This document shows positions 10,151 through 20,697 of a stretch of DNA of 64,000 nucleotides, piece after piece. The notes beneath the pieces were generated by a model. It made no database searches. It worked only from the letters and a program-made list of their open reading frames with translations, and had not been told where the DNA came from. The stretch lies in contig OX439044.1 of the NCBI GenBank assembly GCA_949317995.1, positions 13,954,141 through 14,018,140 of the forward strand, read 5' to 3'. Numbering within the stretch: the stretch's first letter is position 1; every line of letters starts with the position of its first letter. The DNA comes from Acholoe squamosa. Its lineage: Eukaryota; Annelida; Polychaeta; Phyllodocida; Polynoidae. A program made the position numbers and the translations under genes.

Positions 10151-10611
10151 GCCGGGAGGCGTGGCGCAGTCGGTAGCACGTCCGCTCACGGGCCGTAAGG
10201 TCGTGGGTTCGGTTCCCAGCCCGGCCGGAGCACAGTGGTGGTTCCAAACGTCGCCGTAAGGTGTCGTTTGGGTTCCTCCCTGCTCTGGCTAGGCTGTGCT
10301 GGAAAGTCTCTCAGCGGTCATGGCAGACAAATGACTTAAAACAGGCCTGTCCATCTCTCACTATGCCTATGTAGTGACGGATGTTAAAGAACCATTGCCT
10401 CGGTAAATGTGTAGGGGCGTGCTTTCTATCTTCCCATAGATTCGGTCGCCATCATCCCTCCTCCCCATTAGACTAGGGTCCGGGCAAAATCCCAACAAGG
10501 GTAATCTCACTTTGGTGTGGATACAACCCGCGGGACCTCTCACCCTTGAGTGTTGGCCGTAAGGAAGGCACAAGGTGAGATAAAATTCAATCATCATCAT
10601 AATTGGTACAG
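10151..10611 (+). mobile_element. tRNA-derived SINE
   Basis: The head is tRNA-like, with an A box TGGCGCAGTCGG at 10162-10173 that fits the consensus exactly and a B box GGTTCGGTTCC at 10206-10216 with one change. A body of about 370 bases follows and ends in a TCATCATCAT tail, as expected of a LINE-mobilised SINE. It ends about a dozen bases before the gypsy 1 5' LTR. Confidence 0.75.
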
Positions 10612-10623
10612 TCATTATGAACC

Positions 10624-10981
10624 TGTAGGGGCTCGTAGATCATGATATAGTGTGAGCGTCTCCCTCGAGAGGGCGTTTCAAGCGGTGCGCCCATCACCGG
10701 TAGTCACTAGAGGTCTCCTTGACCCCTGGTCTCTGCGGGGTGGTGGCAGCACTGTTCGCCTCGTCCCAGCTCCTACCTGGGGCCAGGGAAGGCGTTAGTC
10801 TGGCTCTAGCTGCCAACGGAGTCGGACCACTTTTACCTGAGCTTACACTACAGCTAAGCAGTATACTTCGAGGTAGATGTAAAACATATACCGTAATAAA
10901 TACGTGCCAGTTGCACTAACCCGAGATCCCTTGTCTGGTCTTCACTTCGAACTAGTCAAGACATTGATTCGAACCATTACA
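10624..10981 (+). repeat. 5' LTR of Ty3/gypsy element 1
   Basis: Starts TGTAGGGG and ends CATTACA, 358 bp. It is flanked on the left by AACC (10620-10623), the same four bases that follow the 3' LTR. It carries an AATAAA near 10895. Compared by eye with the 3' LTR (24176-24526) it shows about a dozen substitutions and one 7-base indel, so the insertion is not very recent. Confidence 0.92.
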
Positions 10982-10982
10982 C

Positions 10983-10997
10983 TGGTGCGGTGACCAG
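10983..10997 (+). promoter_or_regulatory. Primer binding site of gypsy 1, tRNA-His type
   Basis: TGGTGCGGTGACCAG lies one base after the LTR. It differs by one base from the site of gypsy 2 (TGGTGCCGTGACCAG at 56752), whose first 12 bases are complementary to the 3' end of animal tRNA-His (TCACGGCACCA). Confidence 0.7.
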
Positions 10998-11011
10998 TCT
11001 TTGGTGTTAGT

Positions 11012-12944
11012 GCGCGGCCCTGGAGGCCGAACAAGAGCACGATGGATCTCAAGATGAAAAGTCGAACATCCCGGGATCCACACCGAATGACACTGCTCAT
11101 GCTAACGATTTAAACCGGACCCAAATAAAGGGGTATACTTCTATAACTGGACCCAAGGTGGAGAGGGTAGTTCGAGATCTCGAATCCAAGGAAATGCCCA
11201 CTCCAGTCGTGAATCATACATACAGATTAAGTACCGATTCCGCAGAAACACCGACACCCATTATGATGATGACCCTAGATGCTCAACGAGCAGCCTCGGC
11301 TCGAGCAGAAACAAAAACAGCGAGTCCTTCTGACGCTACTTTCGTAAAAGGTACTACACCTTTGGCGACATCGACGCCAGCCGAGGCTTTAAAGAAGCCA
11401 GACCGATACGAGCCATTCGTAAACAATAATGCCGGCGCTCATGTTCGAAATGATGGTGTCTATGACCCCACACATGAACCCAGGCCAACAGAACCCGAAA
11501 AACGGAGAATAAGATTCAGTGTCAACACTGCCTTACCGCATAAAGAGACCGAACATACCACCGCAGGTGGGCAGGAGGGCCACTTCGAGTTGTCATATGA
11601 TGACAATTCTGTTGGGATGAGTCCGAACCTCTGGGCACCAGGAACCAAGGTGTGGTAGGGGGTAGTGCATCAGGTTCTACCCAAGGGCCGACTGCACCCC
11701 CTCCCGGGGCTGGGGACGCCACTAGAGGACCTTCGAGGCGCCGATCCCAAAGCAGTGTGTTAGAAGACATGCTGAATCAATCAGCTAACACTTCGAACAC
11801 TGCACACAGTGAGGAGACCATTCGAGAATGGAGTGTCAACCAATGCCAAAAATTGGTACGGACAAATAACCCAGCTAGGCGGCAGGCAATTCTACCTAAG
11901 ATTTACGAGGGTGCAAATACTTGGAAAGAATGGTTCTCAAACTTCACTGACGACATGAGGTGCAATGCATGGACTCCCGAAGAGGCTTTACCTCACCTGA
12001 TCAGATGCCTGAAACATGGCCCCGGCCGGATAGCTGTTGAAAAGTGGAACGAAGTATACTTCGAACGGGGTACCTTCCAACAGCTAGTCGAAATTGCCAG
12101 CATTTTGCTGTACAATTTGGTGAGTGAAGATCCCTTCATGCTCTTTAAAAAGTGGACGCAGAAACCACAAGAATCATTTCGAGCCTACGGTTACGAGTTG
12201 CAATCCCTGCTACAGAGGGTGCGGCCAGGAACCAATCCTTCCGACAAATTTTTCCTAAACGACTTGTTACCACAATTCGTAAGTGGACTTCGAGATGAAG
12301 ATCAACAGCAAGCAGCTCTGGATGCTTGGAAAGGGAGGAATCCTACTTTGATGGACCTTTTCGAAGGGATTGAGTGCTGGACAGTAAAGAAGACCCTCAT
12401 GGCGGGAAAAGTAGAGATGAAAACCTCTAATACCAAGGTTTGTGCGAGTACTAATACTAGTACGGCTTCTATGTCGGGAATACACCAACCGACATATGCT
12501 GAAACAACCGAGAATGACTTCGAGATCATAGAGATCGAGGAGGAGGATAGCAGCATCTCTGCAGTACAGGTAAAGAAAGACGTCAAACGTAAGTATATCC
12601 CTCGACGGATATACAACCGGAGGGCTAATGAATCTCGAGGGGAAACAAGGCCAAACTCAGACAGCCGAACACCTGAAATATCCGTTACCCGGCCCCCAGG
12701 ATTACCTCCACCGAGATCCACTGCTCCACCCAAACCTCTGGATATGAAGAAAATGATGGAGGATTTTATGAAAACTTTCGCTGAGACTATGTATACTAGA
12801 CCCAAACGACGGAGAGTAGACCGGAGCAGACTACGTTGTTACCATTGTCAAGAAATGGGGCATTACGCTCACGAGTGTACAGCCCCAAAGCCTGTGCTAT
12901 CCCGAGTTAATTATGTAGAAGAGAAGAAGGAGGAGGAAAACTAA
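11012..12944 (+). pseudogene. gag of gypsy element 1, one frame break
   Basis: Two overlapping frames: 11012-11658 (no good ATG, Thr/Pro-rich, polar) and 11652-12944 (430 codons, no ATG start). The second holds a capsid-like region (W-K-E-W-F-S-N-F, Q-K-P-Q-E-S-F, G-L-R-D-E-D) and a CCHC zinc knuckle, C-Y-H-C-Q-E-M-G-H-Y-A-H-E-C, near its end, as in retroviral nucleocapsids. The frames meet at about 11655 in a GGTGTGGTAGGGGG stretch, so a small indel has probably split one gene. It is homologous to the gag of gypsy 2 (W-x-S-F-K-K-R-T-Q-K-P and zinc knuckle at 63058). Confidence 0.8.
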
Positions 12945-12958
12945 AGAGGGTCGCATCT

Positions 12959-14945
12959 ATGGCAAGGGATGTGATCCGTGATTCGAAAATCTGCCAAAAA
13001 GCCACCGCTGGTGAGTCCGAGCTAGTACAGGAGTCAATACCCTTCGGGGGACTGGTATGTGAGAAGGATCCTCTCACCCCAGTCCGAGCCAGGGGCTTCG
13101 ACGGGGTAGGGGCAGAGGTATGTCGGAACCCGAGGGAGAAATCCTACGTCGAAGAAGAGGGAGGTTGGGTTGAAGAGTTGACGTGCGTGAGTGCGGCACA
13201 CCTCCCCCCAAACCATCCGTGTGTAACCTTCTTGAAGGGTTTCGGATGGGAGATCGGTGATTCCAAGGAACAACTCCGATTTGCCCAGAACTCCTCACCT
13301 TTGGGGGGGAAACGATGGTACATTGCTGTATCGGTGAAGGGGCGGACTGGGGAATTTTTGATTGACACAGGTGCCAGCCATTCGTGTGTCTCGAGAAAAT
13401 TCTTCAGTCTGGTGTCCGGCAACCATGAAACACTACCTGTTGGTGTTAATGCTTGCACGGCCGATGGTAGCCAGATGCAGACTTTTGGTAAGACGTTCAT
13501 ACAGAACGGAATGGGGGGCTACGAGTATGTAATGAGCCCTACCATAGCCGACATAAGTGACGATGGAATAATCGGCTTGGATTTCGCAAGTTTGTATGGC
13601 GCTGTGTTGGACCCCCGATTTGGGATGTTGAAAATCCGGCAACCCTACAATTGCGAGATCCCTTGCATATTGAGACATGTATCCTCGGTAGCCACCGTGG
13701 TACAGACTGTGAAAATTCCATCCGGAATGACTTGTGATGTTTTGTGTTCCTCGAACAATGCTTTTCGGGGCTCGAACGCTGTCTTCGAACCTAATTCCGA
13801 AGTATTATCTAGTTTACAGCTAGATTCTGTTGACACCCTGGTGGGCAGTGGATCGTGGACAGTAGTCCCTATCGTGAACAGGGGGCTGAAACCTGTGTAT
13901 TTGAGGAAGAATGAGAAGATTTGTGATATGTTCCTGATAGAACACATCTCGGAAGCTCAATTTCGAACTGATTTACCCGAGGACACAGTTCGAGGACTAC
14001 CAGATGACTTAAGAAAGTTGGTTGATGATTCTTCCTTGAGGAAAAATTCAGAGAAAGAGAGACTTCGAGCCCTGCTTGCTACCTTCAACGATGCCTTCGG
14101 GAAGCCCGGGGGCTCGGTAGGCCGCACTAGCAAGGTACTGCACACGATTGACACTGGTGATTCGAAGCCATTTAAAATACCGTATAGGAGATTACCACTT
14201 AAAAAGAAAGTGGAGGCAGAGAAACAAATTCTTCAACAGCTGGAAAAAGGGGTTATAGTGCCGAGCACGAGCCCTTGGTCCAGCCCAGTGTGCATGACCA
14301 CGAAGAAGGATGGGTCTATTCGATTTTGCATCGACTATAGGAAGCTGAACGGCTTAACAAAGAAAAACTCCTATCCCTTACCAAGGATTGACGAGACTTT
14401 GGACTCCCTAGGAGGAAACAAATACTTCTGTACCCTTGACCTTCAGTCCGGGTATTGGCAGATCGGGATGGACCCCAAGGATATGGAAAAAACAGCTTTC
14501 TTGAGCCATATGGGCCTATTCCAATACAATGTTTTACCTTTTGGGCTGTGTAATGCACCAGCCACTTTCGAAGCTATGATGGAGGAAATGCTAAGCGACC
14601 TTCTCTGGAAGAGTTGTTTGGTGTACCTTGATGATGTTATAGTGTTTGGAAAGACTTTCGAGGATTGCATGAGCAACCTCGAGTTAGTCTTGAAGAGAAT
14701 ACTAGCAAATGGTCTGAAATTAAAAGCTAAGAAATGTAATTTATTTAAATCATCTATTACATATCTCGGTCGCATAATAACTCCTGACGGCGTAAAAGCC
14801 GACCCTGAAAAGCTCCGGACAGTGTCCGAATGGCAGAAACCCCTATGTGTGAAGGAAGTAAGATCCTTCCTGGGCTTCTGTTCATACTATCGAGACTTCC
14901 TCCCGAATTATTCCAAAGTAAGTTACCCCTTACAAATACTAGCAC
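12959..14945 (+). CDS. pol of gypsy element 1: protease and reverse transcriptase, RNase H lost
   Basis: A new frame 15 bases after gag. The aspartic protease has F-L-I-D-T-G-A-S around residue 136. The reverse transcriptase shows F-C-I-D-Y-R-K-L-N, T-L-D-L-Q-S-G-Y-W-Q, L-P-F-G-L-C-N-A-P-A-T-F, the catalytic Y-L-D-D at about residue 556 (14624) and F-L-G-F-C-S-Y-Y-R-D-F. Right after the RT thumb, where RNase H should begin, the sequence jumps to the linker before integrase in another frame, and the pol frame ends at 15043 in unrelated residues. About 250 residues, including all RNase H catalytic motifs, are missing. Protease and RT themselves are uninterrupted. Confidence 0.88.
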
Positions 14946-14973
14946 ATTGGACCCCAGGTCGAGCAAAGGAACG

Positions 14974-15921
14974 TTATCCCGGAGGCCTTTTAGGAAGTGC
15001 CAGAAAATCGATTGTGATGATTGTGGGGCTCACAACGCGGTAGTTGCAACGGTTCGAACTAGACAGTCAAGGCCGTTACCTAGCACCAGCATGGAAAATG
15101 TTATAGAATGGCCGGAAGAAACCATCCAACATTTCCAACAAAATGATCCCGCTATCAAGAGAGTGGTTTCTTTCCTGAACAAGAATGCCAAGCCCGAACG
15201 GCTGGCATTGTCCCTCGAAGACAGAGAAACCCGTAAATTTCTAGCCCAATGGACCGAGCTAGAGATTCGAGACGGTTTACTGTGTCAATGGAAAACCTGT
15301 CCTACTAAGGACAAGGTCCTACAGATAGTGATTCCTATGTCACTGAGACGAGATATTATGTTTTATTGCCACGGGCATAAAACAAGCGGACACTTCGGGA
15401 AGAAGAGGACTTTAGAACGCCTAGCCAGGAGATACTACTGGCCAGGAATGCACAATGACATCATAAGATGGGTAATGACTTGCCCTGAATGCAGTAAGAA
15501 TAAGCCCGGTCCTGGAATGGGAAAGATGTCTCTGGTGCAAGAGCTATTCGGTGTTCGATTTGCCCGAGTAGCCAATGACATCATCAGCGGAATCGAACCC
15601 ACACCCCAGGGCAACACTTGTATGATGACTGACTACTATACCAAATACACTCGAGTATATCCTTTACCTGACCACAAGGCAGCCACCTGCGCTAGTGCCT
15701 TTGTGAAAGGATGGGTTTTACACTTAGGTGCACCATTAATGATGCACAGCGATCAAGGACGAGAATTCGAGTCCAACCTATGGCAAGAAATGTGCCACTA
15801 TCTGGCCATCTGTAAAACTCGAACCAACCCATACAGACCACAGTCTGATGGTCAAGTAGAAAGATTCAATCGAACATTGATACAAGTCCTCAAACCCTTG
15901 GTGGGTCAGTGTCAGAATAAG
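14974..15921 (+). pseudogene. Integrase of gypsy 1, zinc finger and catalytic core
   Basis: Opens with L-S-R-R-P-F-R-K-C, the usual end of the RNase H-integrase linker. The HHCC zinc finger is H-G-H-K-T-S-G-H then C-P-E-C. The DDE core is present: Asp in V-A-N-D-I, Asp in M-H-S-D-Q-G-R-E-F and Glu in D-G-Q-V-E-R-F-N-R. The frame runs into a foreign sequence after C-Q-N-K at 15921. The rest of the protein resumes at 18301, so the gene is split by a 2.4-kb insertion. Confidence 0.88.
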
Positions 15922-18296
15922 TGTACAAAACCTGGAAAACCATGGTTTTTGGCCTTTATGCAGCCATAGAATAAATTATGCTTATCCAATCTTGTCCTCC
16001 ATGGTCTCATCTTACAGAAGACATTCTAGCCTTTCAGAAAAATATCCATTTGTGTCTGTCGGGTAAAAATTCTTTGAGTTAAGGTGACCCAAAGTCACAA
16101 AATCACTAAAAATTCTGTTTTTTTGCAGTTTATGTCATTTTGCACATGTCCCATTGTCCACTCAAAGACTAGAAACCCATCCAAAATTGCCTATGGTATT
16201 AGGCATATATTAGGCCTACACTATTTATGTCAGTTTAGGTGGATGTTGATTGAGAATTTTTTACTATGGTCACTCATGTGTGGAATTTTACTCTTCGAGG
16301 CGTCTGTGACAATAACTCTTAGGTTAGAATAACTCTATCAATAATAGTGATATAATGTATCTATTACATGTCACATAAAGAACTTATAAAGGGGTGAAGT
16401 TGGTATAAAGATTTTAGCCATCGGTCAAATGGTCCCTGATTTGTGGGTCAGAATGTCCATGTGGACTGGGTTTTTGTCACAGACGCCTCAACTAGATGTT
16501 ATAATGTTGCTAATTTATTTAAGTTTCTATTTGTGTTTCTTACATGTCATATCAACCATCACAGCCAGCTTATCAATTCTGACAAGCATTGGTAGGCTGT
16601 GGGCCTCCAGTGTAGCATTTTGAGTACCATTTCTCATATAGGGGGTTTTCGTCACAGACGCCTCACGATTTTGTTTGTTGCAAAGTCAGAATCATCTGCT
16701 GTTACCCAGTGGAAGTCAATTACTTGGGAGAGCCTTGTTTTTGTAAAATAAGTGTTACAACTGGTTGTTTATCAAAGATTTTCTGAAGATTCTCTGCAGA
16801 CTTTGACAAATTTTGCCATCAAAGTTTAGGAATCCGATCAAATTTCTTTCGCAGTCCAAAGATTATATCCCCTAGTACTTGCTGATGTGGTTAGATTTGG
16901 TTAATTTGGTCTTATTTTGATGAAAACAGTATAGCTTGATTGAATCAGCAAGCCTCTTGGACTTGGCAGGTGGCTGCCATGTTGATTTTGGGCGATATTT
17001 GATACAGACTCATATTCGTGAGGCGTCTGTGACGAAAACTCCTGTTGAACAAAATTCTCTCTTGCGAGCATCATATGCTGCCCTAAGGTCAAAAATGGAT
17101 TGAAATGTGCAGAAATGATGTGCCCCAATTATTTTAGGGCATTTGCTAGATGTTCTGTTGATTTTATTTAAGAGTTGGTGGGTCTAAAATTGTGTTTGAC
17201 CTAAAATTGCCTCAAATTGCTCCAGAAATTCCTACCTGTACATGAAATGAGGGTATTCAATTGACTTTTCTGTGGTTGATATTATGTGTTGTACTCCTCT
17301 TCATCAATTGTGTGTATTATAATTAAAATCCCATTACTTATTTGGCCACAACAAGCACCAAAGCGCAGAAATGAGTTTTCGTCACAGACGCCTCCGACAG
17401 AAATGAAATTCTGTTCTTGTAATCTTGCAAAGCATCATCTATACAATATTTATTCTTGGTAGACTATGATACATTATTATTCAATGTCCTGACCTAAAAT
17501 AATTACATTTCCAGCATATTTATCTAAATTTATTGCATTTTTAGTTTTCGTCACAGACGCCTCATTTCAACATTTTCCCCCCAAAAAAATATTTTCAGTC
17601 CATATAACCAACTAATACTTTACCACAAGATGCCCCTAGCCTATGTCCATTTTGGTACAGAGCAGCTTTGCAATTGCTGAAAAAAACCTTTTGGGGGCCC
17701 CTTTACCTGTGTGAAATTTGGATTTTCCTCATTTTTTTCCACTTCGGCAGACATTCAACACTCAAGGGTATAAAATTGGTTTTAGTGAGGCCTCTACTGT
17801 TTTATTTTCCCGAAACTAGACATAATGAGGATTAGTTAGAGCAATTCTGGAGCTAATCAGGGCATTATTGACAGAACTACAGTAAAGTTAGTGATTTGAA
17901 GATAAAATTGTCCAATTTTTCAATATTTTGATAATTATATCCGGGCTCTCACAAGAAAATTTTAAAGATACAGTTTTGCATTCTTGTATGCTTAATCCAG
18001 TTAGTAATAGCTACTTGCAGCCCAAATTTCAAGTTGCTGTGATTGTCCTAACTTGTTTTAGAGCAATCCTAGAGTTTTCGTCACAGACGCCTCACAAAAT
18101 TTGCTGATATCCAGTTGGCCATGAATAAAAACTGCAGTTCTTGGAGGAAGCCAGTCCACCAGGCGTTTTCATATGGCCAAGATGTTGCATTATCAATATA
18201 ATACACTTTTGTAATGTTATCTTGACTTTTATCTTTCTGTACTGTGTGCACCAGATATGTGCACTTTTTCTGACATTCACCCTGGTAAATTCTTGC
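15922..18296. mobile_element. 2.4-kb insertion inside the gypsy 1 integrase, no recognised coding
   Basis: Integrase coding stops at 15921 and resumes at 18301. TAAG occurs immediately before (15918-15921) and at the far edge (18297-18300), consistent with a 4-bp target duplication, although the resumed frame is one base out. The insert is AT-rich, has no long open frame and no terminal inverted repeats that I can see. It contains seven exact copies of GTCACAGACGCCTC in both orientations (see separate entry). Family unknown; a non-autonomous element is the simplest reading. Confidence 0.7.
16297..18093. repeat. Seven-copy 14-20-bp motif at multiples of about 177 bp
   Basis: GTCACAGACGCCTC is exact at 16476, 16651, 17381, 17550 and 18080 on the plus strand and at 16297 and 17020 on the minus strand. 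Four copies extend to GTTTTCGTCACAGACGCCTC. Successive left edges of the matches differ by 179, 175, 369, 355, 169 and 530 bases, close to 1, 1, 2, 2, 1 and 3 times 177. The DNA between the copies shows no obvious similarity. The core CGTC-ACA-GACG is a short dyad. Function unknown. Confidence 0.85.
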
Positions 18297-18300
18297 TAAG

Positions 18301-18859
18301 ACGACTGGGACGAGCAATGTGACTGCGTAGTACACGCTTATAATAGCACTGTGCACGCCGCAACAAACTGCTCCCCCAATTTATTAGTATTTGGGGAGGA
18401 TATTATAATGCCCGCGGATCTCGTATATGGTTTATAGGGGTAAGCCCCGAAGCCCCATGTACGGTGATGTTTGTAGAATCTCTACGGGACCAATTTAAGA
18501 GAGCTTATGAAGTAGTTCGAAACGAGCTGTTACAGAACGCGAATTGGCAAAAGGTTGGGTATGATACCCACCTAAAGCCACGACAGTTCAGCGTGGGTGA
18601 CCGAGTGTTTAGGATGCATGAACCTTTAAGGTGCAAGAAGTTGATCTCGAGCTGGAACGGACCTCATGTGGTCACCCGAATTATATCTGAAAGCAGGGTT
18701 ATGCTTATGAGTCTGGCTACAGGCCGAATGAATAAGTCTAATGTGTGTAGATTGAGGAAATGGAGGGGAAGGGATGCCGCCAACTCTGAGTGTGAGGAGA
18801 TTTCTAAACAGATGAATGAACAGAAGGACGAGATCCTAATGAAAACCAACGAGCTATAA
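18301..18859 (+). pseudogene. Integrase of gypsy 1, end of core and C-terminal domain
   Basis: Continues the split integrase with D-W-D-E-Q-C, V-H-A-A-T-N-C-S-P-N-L-L-V-F-G and M-P-A-D-L-V-Y-G, then after a frame change near 18435 the frame 18464-18859. That part has the usual charged helix, then F-S-V-G-D-R-V-F and W-N-G-P-H-V-V, the GPY/F-like C-terminal DNA-binding module of Ty3/gypsy integrases. Stops at 18857-18859. Confidence 0.8.
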
Positions 18860-18865
18860 AGAAAA

Positions 18866-19135
18866 ATGAAGGGGATGGCCCCGAAGAGGAAAAGAGGCCG
18901 ACCTGGTAGAGTAGCGAATGAGAAAAAGACAAAGAAAGGACGACCCCAGAAGGTCGACGCTGACACAAATTTAAAAACTAATCGTGGTAAAACTGTCTCG
19001 GCGGAACGGAGAACTCGAGGTAGGGGGAAAATGTTGGCACCTTCCACTGGACCTTCTCGAGAATCTCAGTTGAAGAACAAAGGAAGAGAGGTGAGACACA
19101 GTCCCAGAATTGCCGGGCGGACTGCCGTTACTTAA
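18866..19135 (+). pseudogene. AT-hook-like basic tail of the gypsy 1 integrase
   Basis: An 89-codon Lys/Arg-rich frame in the same phase as the integrase C-terminal domain and separated from it by one TAA, so probably once its C-terminal extension. It contains two AT-hook-like cores, K-R-G-R-P-G-R and K-K-G-R-P-Q-K, plus R-G-R-G-K. AT-hooks bind the minor groove of AT-rich DNA. A role in target choice, like the chromodomain of other gypsy integrases, is inference. Confidence 0.6.
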
Positions 19136-19674
19136 TGTTCCGAAATCACAACGAGTGTATAGTCCTGTTTATGTGTCTTGTTATATGTTTGGAGGTTGAG
19201 ATACCTCGGGCACGATTTGAAATACGACCACAACGGGTATTACCAACCTATTCATGGTTCCTGCGGGTGGCAGACAGCTTGGCTGACGTGTACGTATGAT
19301 GCTACATGTTATTCTGCCGAACTCCTGTTGATATGGATAGCGAAGGGGGTAATCCCACCAACGGCCTATGGAGAAAACTAACCCCGACCCCTGGTTATCC
19401 GGGGTAGTACGGACGCCTGCCACGAGCGGGAAGGGGGGGCGCTAGAGAGCGGAACGCCGGAGTGGCGCAGTGCAGTGGCGCATGCGCATTGGTTCCGCAT
19501 CGCTTGTTGTGCCTCCAATATTGCTCACAGCACACGAACCGTCTTACTGAGGTAAGACGTGCCGCTGTTTTCTCTGCCACTTATAGTGACATAGTTCTTC
19601 TCCGCTGACTACCATTGACTCCTTCTGTTCTTGAACGAAGGAGGACAATCCCCTGACCCGTCTGAGCCCGAAAT
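19136..19674 (+). promoter_or_regulatory. Promoter-like stretch before the extra gene of gypsy 1
   Basis: Non-coding, relatively GC-rich. It holds GCGCATGCGC at 19478-19487 (NRF-1-type palindrome), immediately followed by ATTGG (reverse CCAAT), and a perfect 8-bp-stem hairpin CGTCTTAC-TGAG-GTAAGACG at about 19540-19559 that includes a good splice-donor string GAG|GTAAGA. The ATG of the next gene is at 19675. An internal promoter is inferred from these motifs. Confidence 0.45.
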
Positions 19675-20697
19675 ATGGCTCAGTCGGAGGTGATGGCGAC
19701 CATAACGGCCAACCCCGATGGACACCCGACTCCACTTCGAGCCCAAGATGAGGCACCCCGAAGTCCAGTAGTCGAACTAATGGACACCACCGAAATGGAG
19801 CCGTCTCTCCCCGATTCGACTCCAAACACCCTGAGCATCCCAGAAGGTGCTGAATTGATCGCCCCGAGAACACCACGCCCGAGTACGACTGAGGGAACCA
19901 CTCCTTCAGTCATCGTCGAAGTCCCTGTGACTTTCACCGACCGACCACCAGCCATCGGGAACGTGAATGTGACCAAGGGATTTATCCGGACGGCCACAGG
20001 TAAAAACCGATATTGCCCACCGAAATACCTGGGCCTTAAAGGTGAACCACCACGGCTGATACCCTATGATTTACAATCTAGGATCTGCCGCGGATGTACC
20101 GACACAGGAGTCACTGACGTTTCCGACATTTGGTTCGAGAATTACTTCGGACTTGCTGAGGCGATGTGCATCAGCGATGGCTTAGTCGCCGTTGTTGACG
20201 CCATCTGCGAGGACGACCGATTTAGGTCACAGACAGCATACCCGCTGTTGTATGGCCTAGTTGGGTTCGAGAAGCGCCTACCCAGCATTCATTCCCGTGA
20301 AGTACTCCTTCCACAAGGACCACCCCGAGAACGCACCTATGTGTTCATGTCTGATTCACAAAAGAACTCCCCTGTCCGTGAAGAAGAAGATGCCTTGCTA
20401 GCAGACCCCGAGCTCGAAAAAGAAGAGCAGCGAATGGCGAACGAGACAGCTCGCGACGGGGATGTTGCCAGCAAAATCCCCGAAGCTGCCTCGAGCTCGG
20501 AAGGTGGAGCTTGCTACTCCACCAAAGTAAACACCGCCAAAGAGATGAGCCTCGAGGAGCTTGATGCCCACCAAGAAGCCATCGATAGAGAGCGCAAGGA
20601 CCTGATGAAGCGCAAGTCGGAGCTAAAGAAGGAGGTGGAAAAAGCTAAGAAGGAGTCCACGGACAAACCCGAAGCCGCCGCAAAAATAAGGTGGTAG
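19675..20697 (+). CDS. Extra gene of gypsy 1, part 1 (unknown protein)
   Basis: A 340-codon frame from an ATG at 19675 downstream of pol, where errantiviruses carry env. There is no signal peptide, no membrane segment and no furin-like site, so an envelope is unlikely. The first 100 residues are Pro/Thr/Ser-rich. A folded-looking part follows (R-I-C-R-G-C-T, D-I-W-F-E-N-Y-F-G-L-A-E-A-M), then a charged helix near the end rich in Glu/Lys with heptad spacing (coiled coil). It ends at a TAG in a GCAAAAATAAGG stretch where the next frame takes over with similar composition, so one longer gene has probably been broken by a small indel. Unrecognised family. Confidence 0.6.
   Translation: MAQSEVMATITANPDGHPTPLRAQDEAPRSPVVELMDTTEMEPSLPDSTPNTLSIPEGAELIAPRTPRPSTTEGTTPSVIVEVPVTFTDRPPAIGNVNVTKGFIRTATGKNRYCPPKYLGLKGEPPRLIPYDLQSRICRGCTDTGVTDVSDIWFENYFGLAEAMCISDGLVAVVDAICEDDRFRSQTAYPLLYGLVGFEKRLPSIHSREVLLPQGPPRERTYVFMSDSQKNSPVREEEDALLADPELEKEEQRMANETARDGDVASKIPEAASSSEGGACYSTKVNTAKEMSLEELDAHQEAIDRERKDLMKRKSELKKEVEKAKKESTDKPEAAAKIRW

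Noticed and set aside
13034..14966. Minus-strand open frames across the gypsy 1 pol
   Set aside because: Shadows of the plus-strand protease-RT gene.
16297..18093. Regularly spaced short repeats as a CRISPR array
   Set aside because: Spacings are about 170-530 bases, orientation alternates, and the context is an animal genome; not a CRISPR.
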